Counted from the first letter of the stretch, positions 9,337 through 21,347 are shown. The stretch: DNA of 64,000 nucleotides from Reyranellaceae bacterium (GCA_022844045.1 JALHMM010000020.1:1-64000); one strand, 5' to 3'. Made by a program: numbers and translations. Notes: a model not told the origin generated them from the sequence alone.

Positions 9337-10437
9337 ATGGCCCTGAACAGACGCATGACGCTTCTTGGCGGCGGCGGTGCCCTGCTTGCCGGCGGGGGCG
9401 CCGCGGCGATCAGCTTTCTGCGCATGGGCTCGAGCGAGGCGTACGCCGCGGCGGCGGCCACCTCGCGCACCACGCTGGGCGCGGACCCGGATCTGAAGGA
9501 GCTGGTGCGCTTCGCCACACTCGCCGCCAACGGCCACAACACGCAGCCGTGGCGCTTCCGCCTGTCGACGGGCCGCATCGACATCCTGCCGGACTTCACC
9601 CGCCGCACGCCGGTGGTCGATCCCGACGATCACCATCTGTATGCCAGCCTCGGCTGCGCCGCCGAGAACCTGTCGGTGGCGGGCACCGCCAGCGGCCGGC
9701 GGGGCACGCCGCGTTTCGAGGCGGCGGGCGACGGTTCCGTCGTGTTTGAATTCGGCCCGGGCCCGCGCGAGTCGTCCGCGCTGTTCCAGGCGATCCCGCG
9801 GCGGCAATCGACGCGCATGGACTACGACGGCAAGCCCGTCAGCGCCGAGGATCTGCGGATGCTCGCAAGCGCCGCCATGGTGCCCGGCGTCGATGTGGTG
9901 TTGATCACGGATCGCCCGCGGCTCGACCGGATGCGCGATCTCATCGTCGCGGGCAACACCGCGCAAGTCACCGACGCCGCTTTCGTGCGCGAGCTGAAGG
10001 ACTGGATTCGCTTCAATCCGCGCGACGCCCTGGCCAGGGGTGACGGGCTCTACGGCCCCTGCAGCGGCAACCCGACGCTGCCGGCATGGCTTGGTCCGTT
10101 CATGTTCGACATGGCGTTCAAGGCCGAAGCGGAAAACGAGAAGATCGCGCGCCAAATGCGGTCGTCCGCCGGCGTCGCCGTGTTCGTCGCCGCGGTCTCG
10201 GACCGCGATCACTGGGTACGAGCGGGTCAAGCGTGCCAACGCTTCGCGTTGCAGGCGACCGCGCTGGGACTGAAGCATGCCTTCCTGAACCAGCCAACCG
10301 AGGTGCCGCGCCTGCGGCCCGAACTCGCTTCCCTCGTCGGCCTGCCAGGGCGCCGGCCCAACATCGTCATGCGCTTCGGCTACGGCCCGACGATGCCGAT
10401 GTCGCCGCGCCGCCCGGTCGAGGCGGTGCTGGTCTGA
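9337..10437 (+). CDS. Nitroreductase-like (Acg-type) protein with twin-arginine-like leader
   Basis: LNRRMTLLGGGGALLAGG leader; AANGHNTQPWRFRL, RRQSTRMDYDGKPV motifs. Confidence 0.8.
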   Translation: MALNRRMTLLGGGGALLAGGGAAAISFLRMGSSEAYAAAAATSRTTLGADPDLKELVRFATLAANGHNTQPWRFRLSTGRIDILPDFTRRTPVVDPDDHHLYASLGCAAENLSVAGTASGRRGTPRFEAAGDGSVVFEFGPGPRESSALFQAIPRRQSTRMDYDGKPVSAEDLRMLASAAMVPGVDVVLITDRPRLDRMRDLIVAGNTAQVTDAAFVRELKDWIRFNPRDALARGDGLYGPCSGNPTLPAWLGPFMFDMAFKAEAENEKIARQMRSSAGVAVFVAAVSDRDHWVRAGQACQRFALQATALGLKHAFLNQPTEVPRLRPELASLVGLPGRRPNIVMRFGYGPTMPMSPRRPVEAVLV

Positions 10438-10506
10438 GCCAGCGGGCGTGATGGCGAACCGGCCGGCGTGGCCCTATGCTGCGGCGCATAAACCACGAGG
10501 CCCCGC

Positions 10507-11298
10507 ATGATCGTCGAGCAAATCTGGACCGCCAACGCCTATCGCAACTTCAACTACCTGATCGCCTGCCCCGAGACCGGCGAGGCGCTGGCGATCGACC
10601 CGCTCGATCACGCGAAGTGCCTGGCGAAAGCGAAGGAGAAGGGCTGGACCATCACCCAGATCCTCAACACGCACGAGCACGGCGATCACACCGGCGGCAA
10701 CCAGCAGGTGGTCGCCGCCACCGGCGCCAAGGTGCTGGCCCACGCCAACGCCAAGAGCAAGATCCCCGGCATGGATCGCGGGCTGGGCGCCGGCGACGTC
10801 ATCAAGGTCGGCCGCACGGTCGAGCTGGAGTGCATGGACACGCCCGGCCACACCATGTGCCATATCTGCCTGCGCAGCCACGGCGACAAGCCGGCGCTGT
10901 TCTGCGGCGACACGCTGTTCAACGCCGGCGCCGGCAACTGCCACAATGGCGGCCATCCCAACGAGCTCTACAACACCTTCGCCAACCAGCTCGACAAGCT
11001 GCCCGAGACCACGCTGATCTATCCCGGCCACGACTACATCGCCAACAACCTCGGCTTCACGCTCGACCGCGAGCCCGACAATGCCAGGGCCAAGGAATTG
11101 CTGCCGGCGATGAAGGCGCAGGATCCCAACAACCCGCTGGTCACCACGCTCAAGCTCGAGCGCGAGATCAACACCTTCTTCCGGCTCAGCAACCCCACGG
11201 TGATCGCGCGCCTGCGCGAGGCCTTCTCCGATCTGCCGGACAATCCCGATCGAAAGACGGTGTTCGTCAAGCTGCGCGAACTTAGGAACAAGTGGTGA
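10507..11298 (+). CDS. gloB: MBL-fold hydroxyacylglutathione hydrolase (glyoxalase II)-like
   Basis: THEHGDHTGGN, FCGDTLFNAGAGNCHNGG, YPGHDYIANNL. Confidence 0.85.
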   Translation: MIVEQIWTANAYRNFNYLIACPETGEALAIDPLDHAKCLAKAKEKGWTITQILNTHEHGDHTGGNQQVVAATGAKVLAHANAKSKIPGMDRGLGAGDVIKVGRTVELECMDTPGHTMCHICLRSHGDKPALFCGDTLFNAGAGNCHNGGHPNELYNTFANQLDKLPETTLIYPGHDYIANNLGFTLDREPDNARAKELLPAMKAQDPNNPLVTTLKLEREINTFFRLSNPTVIARLREAFSDLPDNPDRKTVFVKLRELRNKW

Positions 11299-11301
11299 GG
11301 C

Positions 11302-12959
<1,658 letters not shown>

Positions 12960-12963
<4 letters not shown>

Positions 12964-14519
12964 GGGACCTCCCTGGGATCGAGCGGTGGCAGGACGCCAT
13001 CACCGACGGCCCGGATAAGGGCGCCTTCGGCCACCAGCTTCGTCGCCGCCTGGATATCGGGATGAAAGTGACGATCGTCCTCGAGATGCGGCACGCGTGC
13101 GCGCAGCAGGCCGCGCACCGCCTCGAGCGGCGGGCTCGAGGCCAGCGGACGATGGAAGTCGCAGCCCTGCGCGGCGGCCAGCAGCTCGATGCCGACGATG
13201 GAGGCGGCGTTGGCCGCCATGTCGAGCAGGCGCCGCGCGCCATGCGCGGCCATCGAGACATGATCTTCCTGGTTGGCCGAGGTGGGGATCGAATCGACAC
13301 TGGCGGGATAGGCGCGCTGCTTGTTCTCCGACACCAGCGCCGCGGCCGTCACCTGCGGGATCATGAAGCCTGAGTTCAGCCCGGGTCGCGGCGTCAGGAA
13401 GGCGGGCAGGCCCGACAGCGCCGGATCGACCAACATGGCGATGCGCCGCTCGGCGAGTGAGCCGATCTCGCAGATCGCGAGCGCGATGATGTCGGCGGCG
13501 AAGGCTACCGGCTCGGCGTGGAAGTTACCGCCCGACAGGGCCTCGACCGTGTCGGCGAAGATCAGCGGGTTGTCGGTCACGCCATTGGCCTCGGTCTCCA
13601 GCGTGACGGCCGCCTGGCGCAGGATGTCGAGCGCCGCGCCCATCACCTGCGGCTGGCAGCGCAGGCAGTAGGGATCCTGGATGCGCTCATCGCCCACGAG
13701 GTGCGAGGCGCGGATGGCCGAGCCGGCCATCAGGCGGCGCAGTGAATCGGCGGCGGCGATCTGGCCGCGATGGCGACGCAAACGATGGATGCGCGGATCG
13801 AACGGCGCGTCCGAGCCGCGCGCCGCGTCGGTCGACAGCGCGCCGGTGATCAGCGCCGCACTAAAGACAGCCTCGGCCTCGAACAGGCCGGCGAGCGCAT
13901 AGGCCGTCGAGAACTGTGTGCCATTGAGCAACGCCAGCCCCTCCTTGGGTCCCAGGCGCAACGGCGCGAGCCCGGCGCGCGCCAGCGCTTCTGTCGCAGG
14001 CACGACCGCGCCATCGACGATGAAGGCGCCGACGCCGATCATCGCCGCGCTCATATGCGCCAGCGGCGCAAGATCGCCCGACGCGCCGACCGAGCCCTGG
14101 CACGGCACGACGGGCGTGAGCCCTTTCACGAGCAGCGCCTCGAGCAATCTCACCGTCTCCTCCCGCACACCCGAGGCGCCCTGCGCCAGGCTGGCGAGCT
14201 TCAGCGCCATCATCAGACGCGCAACGGCCACGGGCATCGGCGCGCCGACACCGGCGGCGTGCGACAGCACGATGTTGCGTTGCAGGGTCTCGAGGTCGGC
14301 GGCCTCGATGCGCACGTTGGCGAGCTTTCCGAAGCCGGTGTTGATGCCATAGACCGGCGCGCCCTTGGCGACGATGGCCGACACAGTGCGCGCCGATAGC
14401 GCGATGGCGTCGAAGGCGGCGGGCGCGAGCGACACCGAGGCGCCGCGATAGATCGCGCGCCAGCTGGCCAGCGGAACCGCGCCGGGCGACATCACGATCT
14501 CAGCCATGCGCTCCTCCAT
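12960..14519 (-). CDS. hutH: histidine ammonia-lyase
   Basis: MIO-forming ASG in [15 protein letters not shown]; adjacent hutU. Confidence 0.96.
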
Positions 14520-14533
14520 TGCCCGCCAGGGTC

Positions 14534-14687
14534 ATCGCATGTGGCCCTGGTACGACCCGACCTCATGCTGAGGAGGCCGCGCTTGCGGCCGTCTCGAAGC
14601 ATGGGCCACACGCACCGAGCCTGTTGCCCACCCTTCGAGACGCGCCCGTTGGGCGCTCCTCAGGGTGAGGTCGAGGCCTCATGCGAT
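14534..14687. repeat. Palindromic intergenic repeat (REP/MITE-like), copy 1
   Basis: Ends are imperfect inverted repeats (tcgcatg..cctcatgctgaggag / ctcctcagggtgagg..catgcga); core also at 44476-44624. Confidence 0.85.
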
Positions 14688-14710
14688 CCTCTCCATTGCC
14701 TATAGGTGAT

Positions 14711-14728
14711 ATTATGTCTATACATAAT
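14711..14728. promoter_or_regulatory. Putative HutC operator (attatgtctatacataat)
   Basis: Near-perfect palindrome; core TGTCTATACA is one mismatch from the known HutC site TGTATATACA; overlaps the possible hutC ATG at 14714. Confidence 0.65.
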
Positions 14729-14731
14729 CAT

Positions 14732-15445
14732 ATGTCCAGTGCCTCTCTTCACCAGCGAATTCTTGGCGACATCGAGGGCCGCATCCTGTCGGGCGCCTTG
14801 CCGCCCGGCGCACGCATTCCGACCGAGCAGGAACTCGCGGCGGCGTATGACTGTTCGCGCATGACAGTCAGCAAGGTCCTGACGATGCTGGCCAATGCCG
14901 GCCTCGTCGAACGGCGCCGCAAGGCCGGTACCTTCGTGCGCCAGCCAAGCTCGCAGGCCGCGATCCTCGAGATCCACGACATCAAGGCCGAGGTGCTGGC
15001 GCTCGGACAGGCCTATCGCTTCGAGATGATGCGCCGGGCGACGCGCAGCGGCGGTGGCGGCGATCGCGATTTCCTGGGAGGGCGCGGCAGCGGACGCCTG
15101 TTGGATATCACCGGCCGCCATTTCGCCGGACGCAAGGTGTTCTGCCTCGAAGAACGTCAGATCAATCTCAAGGCGGTGCCGCAGGCCGAGATGGAGGACT
15201 TCGTCGACGTGTCGCCGGGCCGCTGGCTGCTCGACACGGTGCCGTGGACGGAAGCCGAGCATCGCATCCACGCCGCGGGTGCTACCCGCGCCGAAGCGCG
15301 CGCCCTTGCGGCCGACATCGGCACGCCCTGTCTCGTCGTCGAGCGCCGCACGTGGCGCGGCAAGACACCGATCACGCTGGTTCGCCTGCTGTATCCGGGC
15401 GATGCGCATCGGCTCGTGGCCCACTTCAAACCGCTGCGGACGTAA
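14732..15445 (+). CDS. hutC: GntR-family histidine utilization repressor
   Basis: LHQRILGDIEGRILSGALPPGARIPTEQELAAAYDCSRMTVSKVL; UTRA-type C-domain; alternative start 14714. Confidence 0.9.
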   Translation: MSSASLHQRILGDIEGRILSGALPPGARIPTEQELAAAYDCSRMTVSKVLTMLANAGLVERRRKAGTFVRQPSSQAAILEIHDIKAEVLALGQAYRFEMMRRATRSGGGGDRDFLGGRGSGRLLDITGRHFAGRKVFCLEERQINLKAVPQAEMEDFVDVSPGRWLLDTVPWTEAEHRIHAAGATRAEARALAADIGTPCLVVERRTWRGKTPITLVRLLYPGDAHRLVAHFKPLRT

Positions 15446-15535
15446 GACCTTCGACGCGGATTTCCTCCGGATTTCACGTTCGTTCGCGGCTGGCGGGCAT
15501 AGGCTTCCGGTGGCAACAACCGGGAGGAAGCAACC

Positions 15536-16744
15536 ATGACGCAGCAGCAGACCCGCCGCAGCGTGGTCACGGCCCTGGGCGCAGTCGCCCTCGCGGCACC
15601 CGTGATCGCGCGAGCGCAGACATCGCCGGCACCCGCGCCCGCTGTCGCCGCGCCGGCCAGCACGATCACCCAGCCGCCGCGCGATTTCGGTCCCGGCGGC
15701 GCGCCGACGACCTACTTCCGTGATCCCGACATGATCACCGTCGATCCGGCGTTCAACGGCATCACCCAACCCAACGCCGCCATCGTGCGGCTATGGACCG
15801 GCGCGCTGTGGTCGGAAGGCCCGGCGTGGAACGCGCAGGGTCGCTATCTGCTGTGGAGCGACATCCCCAACAACCGCCAGATGCGCTGGCTGGAGGATGA
15901 CGGCCATGTCAGCGTCTTCCGTCTGCCGTCGAACAACAGCAACGGCAACACCTTCGACTTCCAGGGCCGTCAGCTGTCCTGCGAGCACCTGACGCGTCGC
16001 GTCGTGCGCTACGAGCTCGACGGCTCGGTCACGGTGCTGGCCGACAACTACCAGGGCAAGCGGTTCAATTCACCCAACGACGTGGTGCCGCATCCCGATG
16101 GCAGCTACTGGTTCACCGATCCGCCGTATGGCGGCCAGCTCTACGAAGGCACACCGGATACGCCGGGCGGACCGAGCAACGCGCGGGGCAAGCTGAAGCC
16201 GACCTTGGGCCAGCCGCCGGGCATGGGCTCGACGCGCCGCGAGCTGCCGACCAATTGCTACCGCATCGATCCCGGCGGTCGCGTCGACCTGGTGCTCACC
16301 GAGGAGCAGGTGCCCGATCCCAACGGCCTGTGCTTCTCGCCCGACTTCACCAAGCTCTACGTCGCCAGCACCGGCAAGGGACCGGGCGACACCGGTCCCG
16401 GCGGCAAAGGCGACATCCACGTCTTCGATGTCGGCGCCGACAACAAGCTGAGCGGCGGCAAGCTGTTCAGCGACTGCATGGTCGACGGCATCAAGTGCGG
16501 TCCCGACGGACTGCGCTGCGACGTCGACGGCAATGTCTGGTGCTCCAGCAATGCCGGACGCAATCTCGGCTACAGCGGTGTCGTCGTGCGCGCGCCCGAC
16601 GGCAAGCTGCTGGGCCGCATCCGCCTGCCCGAGGTCTGCGGCAACATCTGCTTCGGCGGACCCAAGCGCAACCGGCTGTTCATGGCGGCGAGCCAGTCGC
16701 TCTACGCCGTCTACGTCGGCACGCAAGGCGCCGCGCCGGGCTAA
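15536..16744 (+). CDS. SMP-30/gluconolactonase/LRE family protein, Tat-type leader
   Basis: TRRSVVTALGAVALAAPVIA leader; GPAWNAQGRYLLWSDIPNNRQMRW, FNSPNDVVPHPDGSYWFTDPPYG. Confidence 0.88.
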   Translation: MTQQQTRRSVVTALGAVALAAPVIARAQTSPAPAPAVAAPASTITQPPRDFGPGGAPTTYFRDPDMITVDPAFNGITQPNAAIVRLWTGALWSEGPAWNAQGRYLLWSDIPNNRQMRWLEDDGHVSVFRLPSNNSNGNTFDFQGRQLSCEHLTRRVVRYELDGSVTVLADNYQGKRFNSPNDVVPHPDGSYWFTDPPYGGQLYEGTPDTPGGPSNARGKLKPTLGQPPGMGSTRRELPTNCYRIDPGGRVDLVLTEEQVPDPNGLCFSPDFTKLYVASTGKGPGDTGPGGKGDIHVFDVGADNKLSGGKLFSDCMVDGIKCGPDGLRCDVDGNVWCSSNAGRNLGYSGVVVRAPDGKLLGRIRLPEVCGNICFGGPKRNRLFMAASQSLYAVYVGTQGAAPG

Positions 16745-16850
16745 CCGCTTCCTCCGGCGCCAGGGCGATCGCAGATTTACTGGGCCTGCTCGCGGTATGG
16801 GGCGCGAGCCTGGCGCACGGCGCGCATTTCGACGTGGACGCGGCGTGCGG

Positions 16851-18911
16851 TCAGGCCTGTCGCGGGGCTTGCTCGCTCGTGTGACGCACCGGAAAAACAA
16901 TGCTGAAAGTGAACCCCTGGTGCGCGTAGTCGGCGGTCACGACCGCCTCGAGCTGCGCGGCGCTGGCCTCGATGAGCTGGGAGCCGAATCCACGCCGCGC
17001 CGGCTGGGCGGCCGGCGGGCCGCCATGCTCCTCCCATCGCAAGGTGACCTCTGACCCGTCGGCAGTCTCCGCGAGAGTCCATTCGATCGACACGCCGCCG
17101 CCCGTCCTCGACAGGGCGCCATGCTTCAGCGCGTTGGTAAGCAGTTCGTGCAGCACGAGCGCCAGGGTGATCGAGATTTCGCCGGGCAAGTCGACGGGCG
17201 GGCCGGCGGCCTTGACCTGGCCGATATCGCCGACAAATGGCTTGATCGTCGCGCGGACGATCTCGCCGAGCGGTACGCCCTGCCAGGAACGCTCGGCCAG
17301 CAGTCCATGAACGCTGGCTAGCGAGGCCAGCCGGGCGGAGAAGACTTTCTCGAACTCCTGCGGGTTGGGCGTGTTGCGCAAGGTCTGCCGGGCGATCGAC
17401 TGGACCACGGCCAGGGTGTTCTTGATGCGATGGTTGAGCTCGCCGATCAGCATCTGCTGTCGTTCCTCGCCCTGCTTGAGCGGCGTGATGTCGATCAGGA
17501 CGCCGATCACTCTCACGACGGCGCCGGCTGCGTCCTTGACGGCTCGCCCCCGATCCATCACCCAGCTCACCGCGCCGTCGCCGCGCACGATGCGGAATTC
17601 CAACTCGTACTGATCGTGTTCGCCCCGCAGAATGGCGCCCATCGCGGCAGAGACGCGCTCGCGATCGTGCCAGTGCATGAAGCTTTTCGCCCGTTCGAGC
17701 GTGACGTCTCCATCGACATCGGTACCGAGAATTTTACGCAACTGCGGGGACCAGTTCACCACGCCCCGCCGCACGTCGAAGTCGTGCATGCCGAAGGCGG
17801 CGGCGTCGGCGGCGTCGCGCAGCCGACGTTCGCTCTCGCGCAGCTGGTTGGTGCGTTGCTCGAGGTCGTCCTGCGCCTGGCGCAAGGCGGCGGTGACCAC
17901 TCTCGCCTCGGTCAGGAAGAACGACGGCGTCCGGTTGATCCGATCGCCCCGCCCAAGCGCCGTCACGAACGAGGCCACGTCGGCCAGAGGCCGCGTCAAG
18001 GCGCGACCGAAGAGGATCCCCAGGCCGATCGCCAGCATCACCGCGCCGATGCCGACCCCGGACCACAGCCAGAGCGTTTTTCGCAGCGCGTCGTTGACTT
18101 CGGCGAGCGGGGCGTTCACCGCCACCTGCCAGCCCGAGATGGTCGAAACCGCGATGGCGCGTAGCACCTTCTCGTCGTCCATGTTCGTCGTGCTGAAGAT
18201 CCTGCTGGGCGGATTTCTCAAGCGATCCGGCAAAGTCCGACCGACGAAGCGCTCGCTATCGCGCGAACGGGCCAACACCACGCCTCGACGATCGGTGATC
18301 GTCGACGTCCAGCCTGGAGCCAGCCGCTGCGCCGCGAGTACGCCAATCAGGTCCTGGGCGTGGAAACCCAGGACCAGGACATACTTGACCTCGCCGCGTT
18401 CGTTCAGGATCGGCAGATTGACGTTGAAGACCGGCCTTCGCGTGACCAGGCTGATGAAGAGGTCGGAGACCTGGGACTTCTTGGTTTCGATCGCCCTGAG
18501 CGCGGTGGGTGGGTCGCCGGTGCGCGTCGGGGCCGACCCGTAAGGGACGAAAGTGTTGAGGATCTGCCGAAGGTCGGGGGCGACGAGAATGACGAACGCC
18601 TGATCCTCCATAGCCAACTTCGCCTGCTCGTGGAACGCCTCGTACTTGCTCTCGGTCAGCAGCGGCGAGGTCGCCAGGGTGCGCAGGATGGTGATACGCC
18701 GGTCGATATCGCGATCGACGTCCGCGGCCAGCGCGTCGGCGACCTGCAGCATGTAGGATTCCAGCTTCTGGCGCTCGAGCGAGAACGAGCGGTCGATCAT
18801 GACGCCGAGCGCGATCAGGAACGGCAGCATGATCGCCGCGCCATAAGCGATCAGATGGGCGGCGGCGGAGAACGACGCGCGGCTGCGTTGGCTCGGCTGC
18901 AGGCCGGCCAT
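16851..18911 (-). CDS. Sensor histidine kinase: N-terminal periplasmic Cache-like region, HAMP, PAS, HWE/HisKA_2-type kinase
   Basis: Two TM segments; IGELNHRIKNTLAVVQSIARQTLR H-box. Confidence 0.9.
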   Translation of the reverse strand: MAGLQPSQRSRASFSAAAHLIAYGAAIMLPFLIALGVMIDRSFSLERQKLESYMLQVADALAADVDRDIDRRITILRTLATSPLLTESKYEAFHEQAKLAMEDQAFVILVAPDLRQILNTFVPYGSAPTRTGDPPTALRAIETKKSQVSDLFISLVTRRPVFNVNLPILNERGEVKYVLVLGFHAQDLIGVLAAQRLAPGWTSTITDRRGVVLARSRDSERFVGRTLPDRLRNPPSRIFSTTNMDDEKVLRAIAVSTISGWQVAVNAPLAEVNDALRKTLWLWSGVGIGAVMLAIGLGILFGRALTRPLADVASFVTALGRGDRINRTPSFFLTEARVVTAALRQAQDDLEQRTNQLRESERRLRDAADAAAFGMHDFDVRRGVVNWSPQLRKILGTDVDGDVTLERAKSFMHWHDRERVSAAMGAILRGEHDQYELEFRIVRGDGAVSWVMDRGRAVKDAAGAVVRVIGVLIDITPLKQGEERQQMLIGELNHRIKNTLAVVQSIARQTLRNTPNPQEFEKVFSARLASLASVHGLLAERSWQGVPLGEIVRATIKPFVGDIGQVKAAGPPVDLPGEISITLALVLHELLTNALKHGALSRTGGGVSIEWTLAETADGSEVTLRWEEHGGPPAAQPARRGFGSQLIEASAAQLEAVVTADYAHQGFTFSIVFPVRHTSEQAPRQA

Positions 18912-19279
18912 CAGTCGGGGCGCTGGGCGATGGCCTGCTCCAAGCCGGCGCGCAGCTGGGCGAGATGGTACGGCTTGGACACGACCGGCGCGGCGGCGTG
19001 ACGTCCGGGCATCGAGGGCTGGCCGTAGCCAGTCGTGAAGACGAACGGAATGCCGCGCGCGGCGAGGATGTCGGCGACCGGATCGCTGCGTTCGCCGCGC
19101 AGATTGACGTCGAGCACCGCGACGTCGATGTCGAGATCGTGCGCCATCGCCAAGCCGCTCTTGAGGGACGCCGCGCTGCCGGCCAGCCGGCAGCCCAACT
19201 CTTCGAGCATGTCGGTGAGCGTCATCATGAGGAGCGCCTCATCCTCGACCAGCAGAACGCGCGCGTTCGTCAACATCAT
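18911..19279 (-). CDS. Single-domain response regulator, FAT GUY-like
   Basis: LLVEDEALL, AVLDVNLRGE, FVFTTGYG, VVSKPYHLAQL; 1-nt overlap with kinase. Confidence 0.9.
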   Translation of the reverse strand: MMLTNARVLLVEDEALLMMTLTDMLEELGCRLAGSAASLKSGLAMAHDLDIDVAVLDVNLRGERSDPVADILAARGIPFVFTTGYGQPSMPGRHAAAPVVSKPYHLAQLRAGLEQAIAQRPD

Positions 19280-19653
19280 GCGATTCCCGGATTTTCAGCC
19301 CCATCTCGCTCGGGCCACTGGCCTGCCATTTCTAGCCCAAGCGGCGACGTCCGCCTAGCAGCGATGCGCGGCGGCTGACGCGGCGACGGGCAATCCGGAG
19401 TTGTATGCCAGCGTGTGACCACGGCATTGGAAATCGGCCTTTTAGCCGACTCCATGGCGAACCAGTTCTGAGGGATGTTCCCGTCGGCGACGAGTTGGCC
19501 AGGCGCCGCGCTGTCCTCCGCGTTCAGCTCAATGCTTTTCGAACGCTCACTCAAGTCCCCAGAGAATAGCATCCGCTTTCCGTGGCCCCCAAGACCCCTC
19601 GCTACGCTGCTCGGGGTAACAATCGTGGCTCACACTCCAGCGATAGTTGGCAC

Positions 19654-20061
19654 CTAGTTCGGCTCAAGTCCGCGAGCCGGGGTCGCCATCAGCAGGTCGC
19701 GTACGAGTTGGCAGGCGATCTCCGGCCGCATGCGCACGCCGATGACGTCGCCGGCGTCGCTGACCAGCGCGCCGAAGATCGAATCATCGGCGGGGTTCAC
19801 CTGGAAGGCGGCCGACGACACGTCGACCGGCTGGCAGTTGACGGTTCGCGCTTCGGCGTCCGGAGCGCCGGGCTCGGCGCCCTGTCGCTTGACCATCTCG
19901 TTCGCCGCTTCGCAGAGCCGCGAGATGAAGGAGGTGAACTCGCTGAAGTCCGCCACGCACTCCATGACATGCTGCTTCTGGTCGATGAAAACCATCTGAC
20001 AGCGCGATCCGTCTTCGCTCATGGCGAGACGGAACAGGGCGACTTGCGAGGGGATATCCAT
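19654..20061 (-). CDS. hypothetical protein
   Basis: MDIPSQVALFRLAMSEDGSRCQMVFIDQKQHVMECVADF; start uncertain. Confidence 0.6.
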   Translation of the reverse strand: MDIPSQVALFRLAMSEDGSRCQMVFIDQKQHVMECVADFSEFTSFISRLCEAANEMVKRQGAEPGAPDAEARTVNCQPVDVSSAAFQVNPADDSIFGALVSDAGDVIGVRMRPEIACQLVRDLLMATPARGLEPN

Positions 20062-20222
20062 GTTCGGCCTCCAATCTGCCGTATCCATCAACGGCGCCCG
20101 TCGCCGGGCGTTGCCGGAGGGGGCTCCTGAAGTCATATCGAGGCTGGCAACCGTTCCGCAAAAGTCATGGGCGCGGGCCGACACAGCCCGCGCCCATGCG
20201 AATCAGCGCGACGGATATCGCA

Positions 20223-20537
20223 CTACAGGCGCTGGGACCTCTCGAAGACGCCGACCTGCCGCTCGGCTTCCTCGCGCGTGATGCCGTAACGTGTCTGGAT
20301 CTTGCCGACCAGCTGGTCGCGGCGACCCTCGATCTCGAGCAGGTCGTCGTCGGTCAGCTTGCCCCATTGCTCCTTCACCGCCCCTTTGGTCTGCGACCAG
20401 CTTCCCTTCATCTTCTCCCAGAAGGGCGACGGCGCGGTCGTGGTCGGCGGCGGCACGGTGGTTGTCTGCGCCAGTGCGGGCGCGACCACGACGGTCGACA
20501 GAGTCACGGCGATCGCCAAAGCGAGATGACGCATCAT
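20223..20537 (-). CDS. CsbD-like protein with signal peptide
   Basis: Leader MRHLALAIAVTLSTVVVAPALAQ then MKGSWSQTKGAVKEQWGKLTDDDLLEIEGRRDQLVGKIQTRYG. Confidence 0.85.
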   Translation of the reverse strand: MMRHLALAIAVTLSTVVVAPALAQTTTVPPPTTTAPSPFWEKMKGSWSQTKGAVKEQWGKLTDDDLLEIEGRRDQLVGKIQTRYGITREEAERQVGVFERSQRL

Positions 20538-20585
20538 GGAACTCCATGCTTGAAGCGGCCGCTTCGAGCGCGGCCTCCCGGAAGA

Positions 20586-20610
20586 AACTCATGCCCGGAG
20601 GCGCGGTTCC
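20586..20610 (-). promoter_or_regulatory. EcfG-type promoter upstream of csbD-like gene
   Basis: Minus strand GGAAC-N17-GTT, about 50 bp before start codon. Confidence 0.65.
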
Positions 20611-20627
20611 GCATTGATCGCGGCGCG

Positions 20628-20653
20628 GGAACCCATCTGATGCAGCGCCCGTT
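20628..20653 (+). promoter_or_regulatory. EcfG-type promoter upstream of PRC-barrel gene
   Basis: GGAAC-N17-CGTT, about 80 bp before ATG at 20734. Confidence 0.5.
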
Positions 20654-20733
20654 CATCCGCCACGGGCCGATCGACGTCGCGCATGCGCGTCGGGTCCGGA
20701 TCAACCGATCCAGCGCAACTCGAGGACCACACC

Positions 20734-21099
20734 ATGACTGATCTGACCACGCCGACTGGCGGCAATCTGATCGCCGCCGAACGTATCAACGGCACCAATG
20801 TCTACAACCTGAGGGGCGAGAAACTCGGTCACGTCGAGGACATCATGATCGACAAGGCGACGGGCAAGGCGATCTACGCCGTCATGTCCTTCGGCGGCTT
20901 CCTGGGCATCGGCGAGAAGCAGCATCCGCTGCCTTGGTCGACCCTGAAATACGACCAGCGGCAGGGCGGCTATGTCGTCGATCTCGACCGCAAGTTGCTC
21001 GAAGCCGCCCCGACCTACGAGGGCAAGGACTTCGCATGGACGCCCGATTACGGGCGGCAGGTCGACAAGTACTACAACGTGCCGACGTACTGGCTCTGA
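20734..21099 (+). CDS. PRC-barrel domain protein
   Basis: VYNLRGEKLGHVEDIMIDKATGKAIYAVMSFGGFLGIGEKQHPLPW. Confidence 0.92.
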   Translation: MTDLTTPTGGNLIAAERINGTNVYNLRGEKLGHVEDIMIDKATGKAIYAVMSFGGFLGIGEKQHPLPWSTLKYDQRQGGYVVDLDRKLLEAAPTYEGKDFAWTPDYGRQVDKYYNVPTYWL

Positions 21100-21116
21100 T
21101 GATCCATTAAACGTCA

Positions 21117-21142
21117 ACGGGCGGCCGAAAGGCCGCCCGTTT
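21117..21142 (+). terminator. Rho-independent terminator after PRC-barrel gene
   Basis: acgggcggcc-gaaa-ggccgcccgt-tt hairpin. Confidence 0.8.
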
Positions 21143-21169
21143 CATATGGGACCAGCGGCCACCTGGCGC

Positions 21170-21319
21170 TCACATCACCGAGAAAATCAGGGCGGTCAGT
21201 ACGACTCCGAGCAGGACGGCGGCCATGAAATCGAGGTAGTCGTTGTGCTCCCACGCATTGGTCGCGTCGTCACGATGTGCCGCCGATGGTTGGGCGGATG
21301 TCGTCGGTCGCAGAGCCAT
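21170..21319 (-). CDS. 49-aa single-TM small protein, absent from ORF track
   Basis: MALRPTTSAQPSAAHRDDATNAWEHNDYLDFMAAVLLGVVLTALIFSVM*; EcfG-like promoter 21348-21372. Confidence 0.65.
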   Translation of the reverse strand: MALRPTTSAQPSAAHRDDATNAWEHNDYLDFMAAVLLGVVLTALIFSVM

Positions 21320-21347
21320 GGACCACTCCCTCGCTATGTCGCGACTT

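Noticed and set aside
19276-19572. 98-aa minus ORF upstream of the response regulator
   Set aside because: No recognisable motif or start signal; could be real but unsupported
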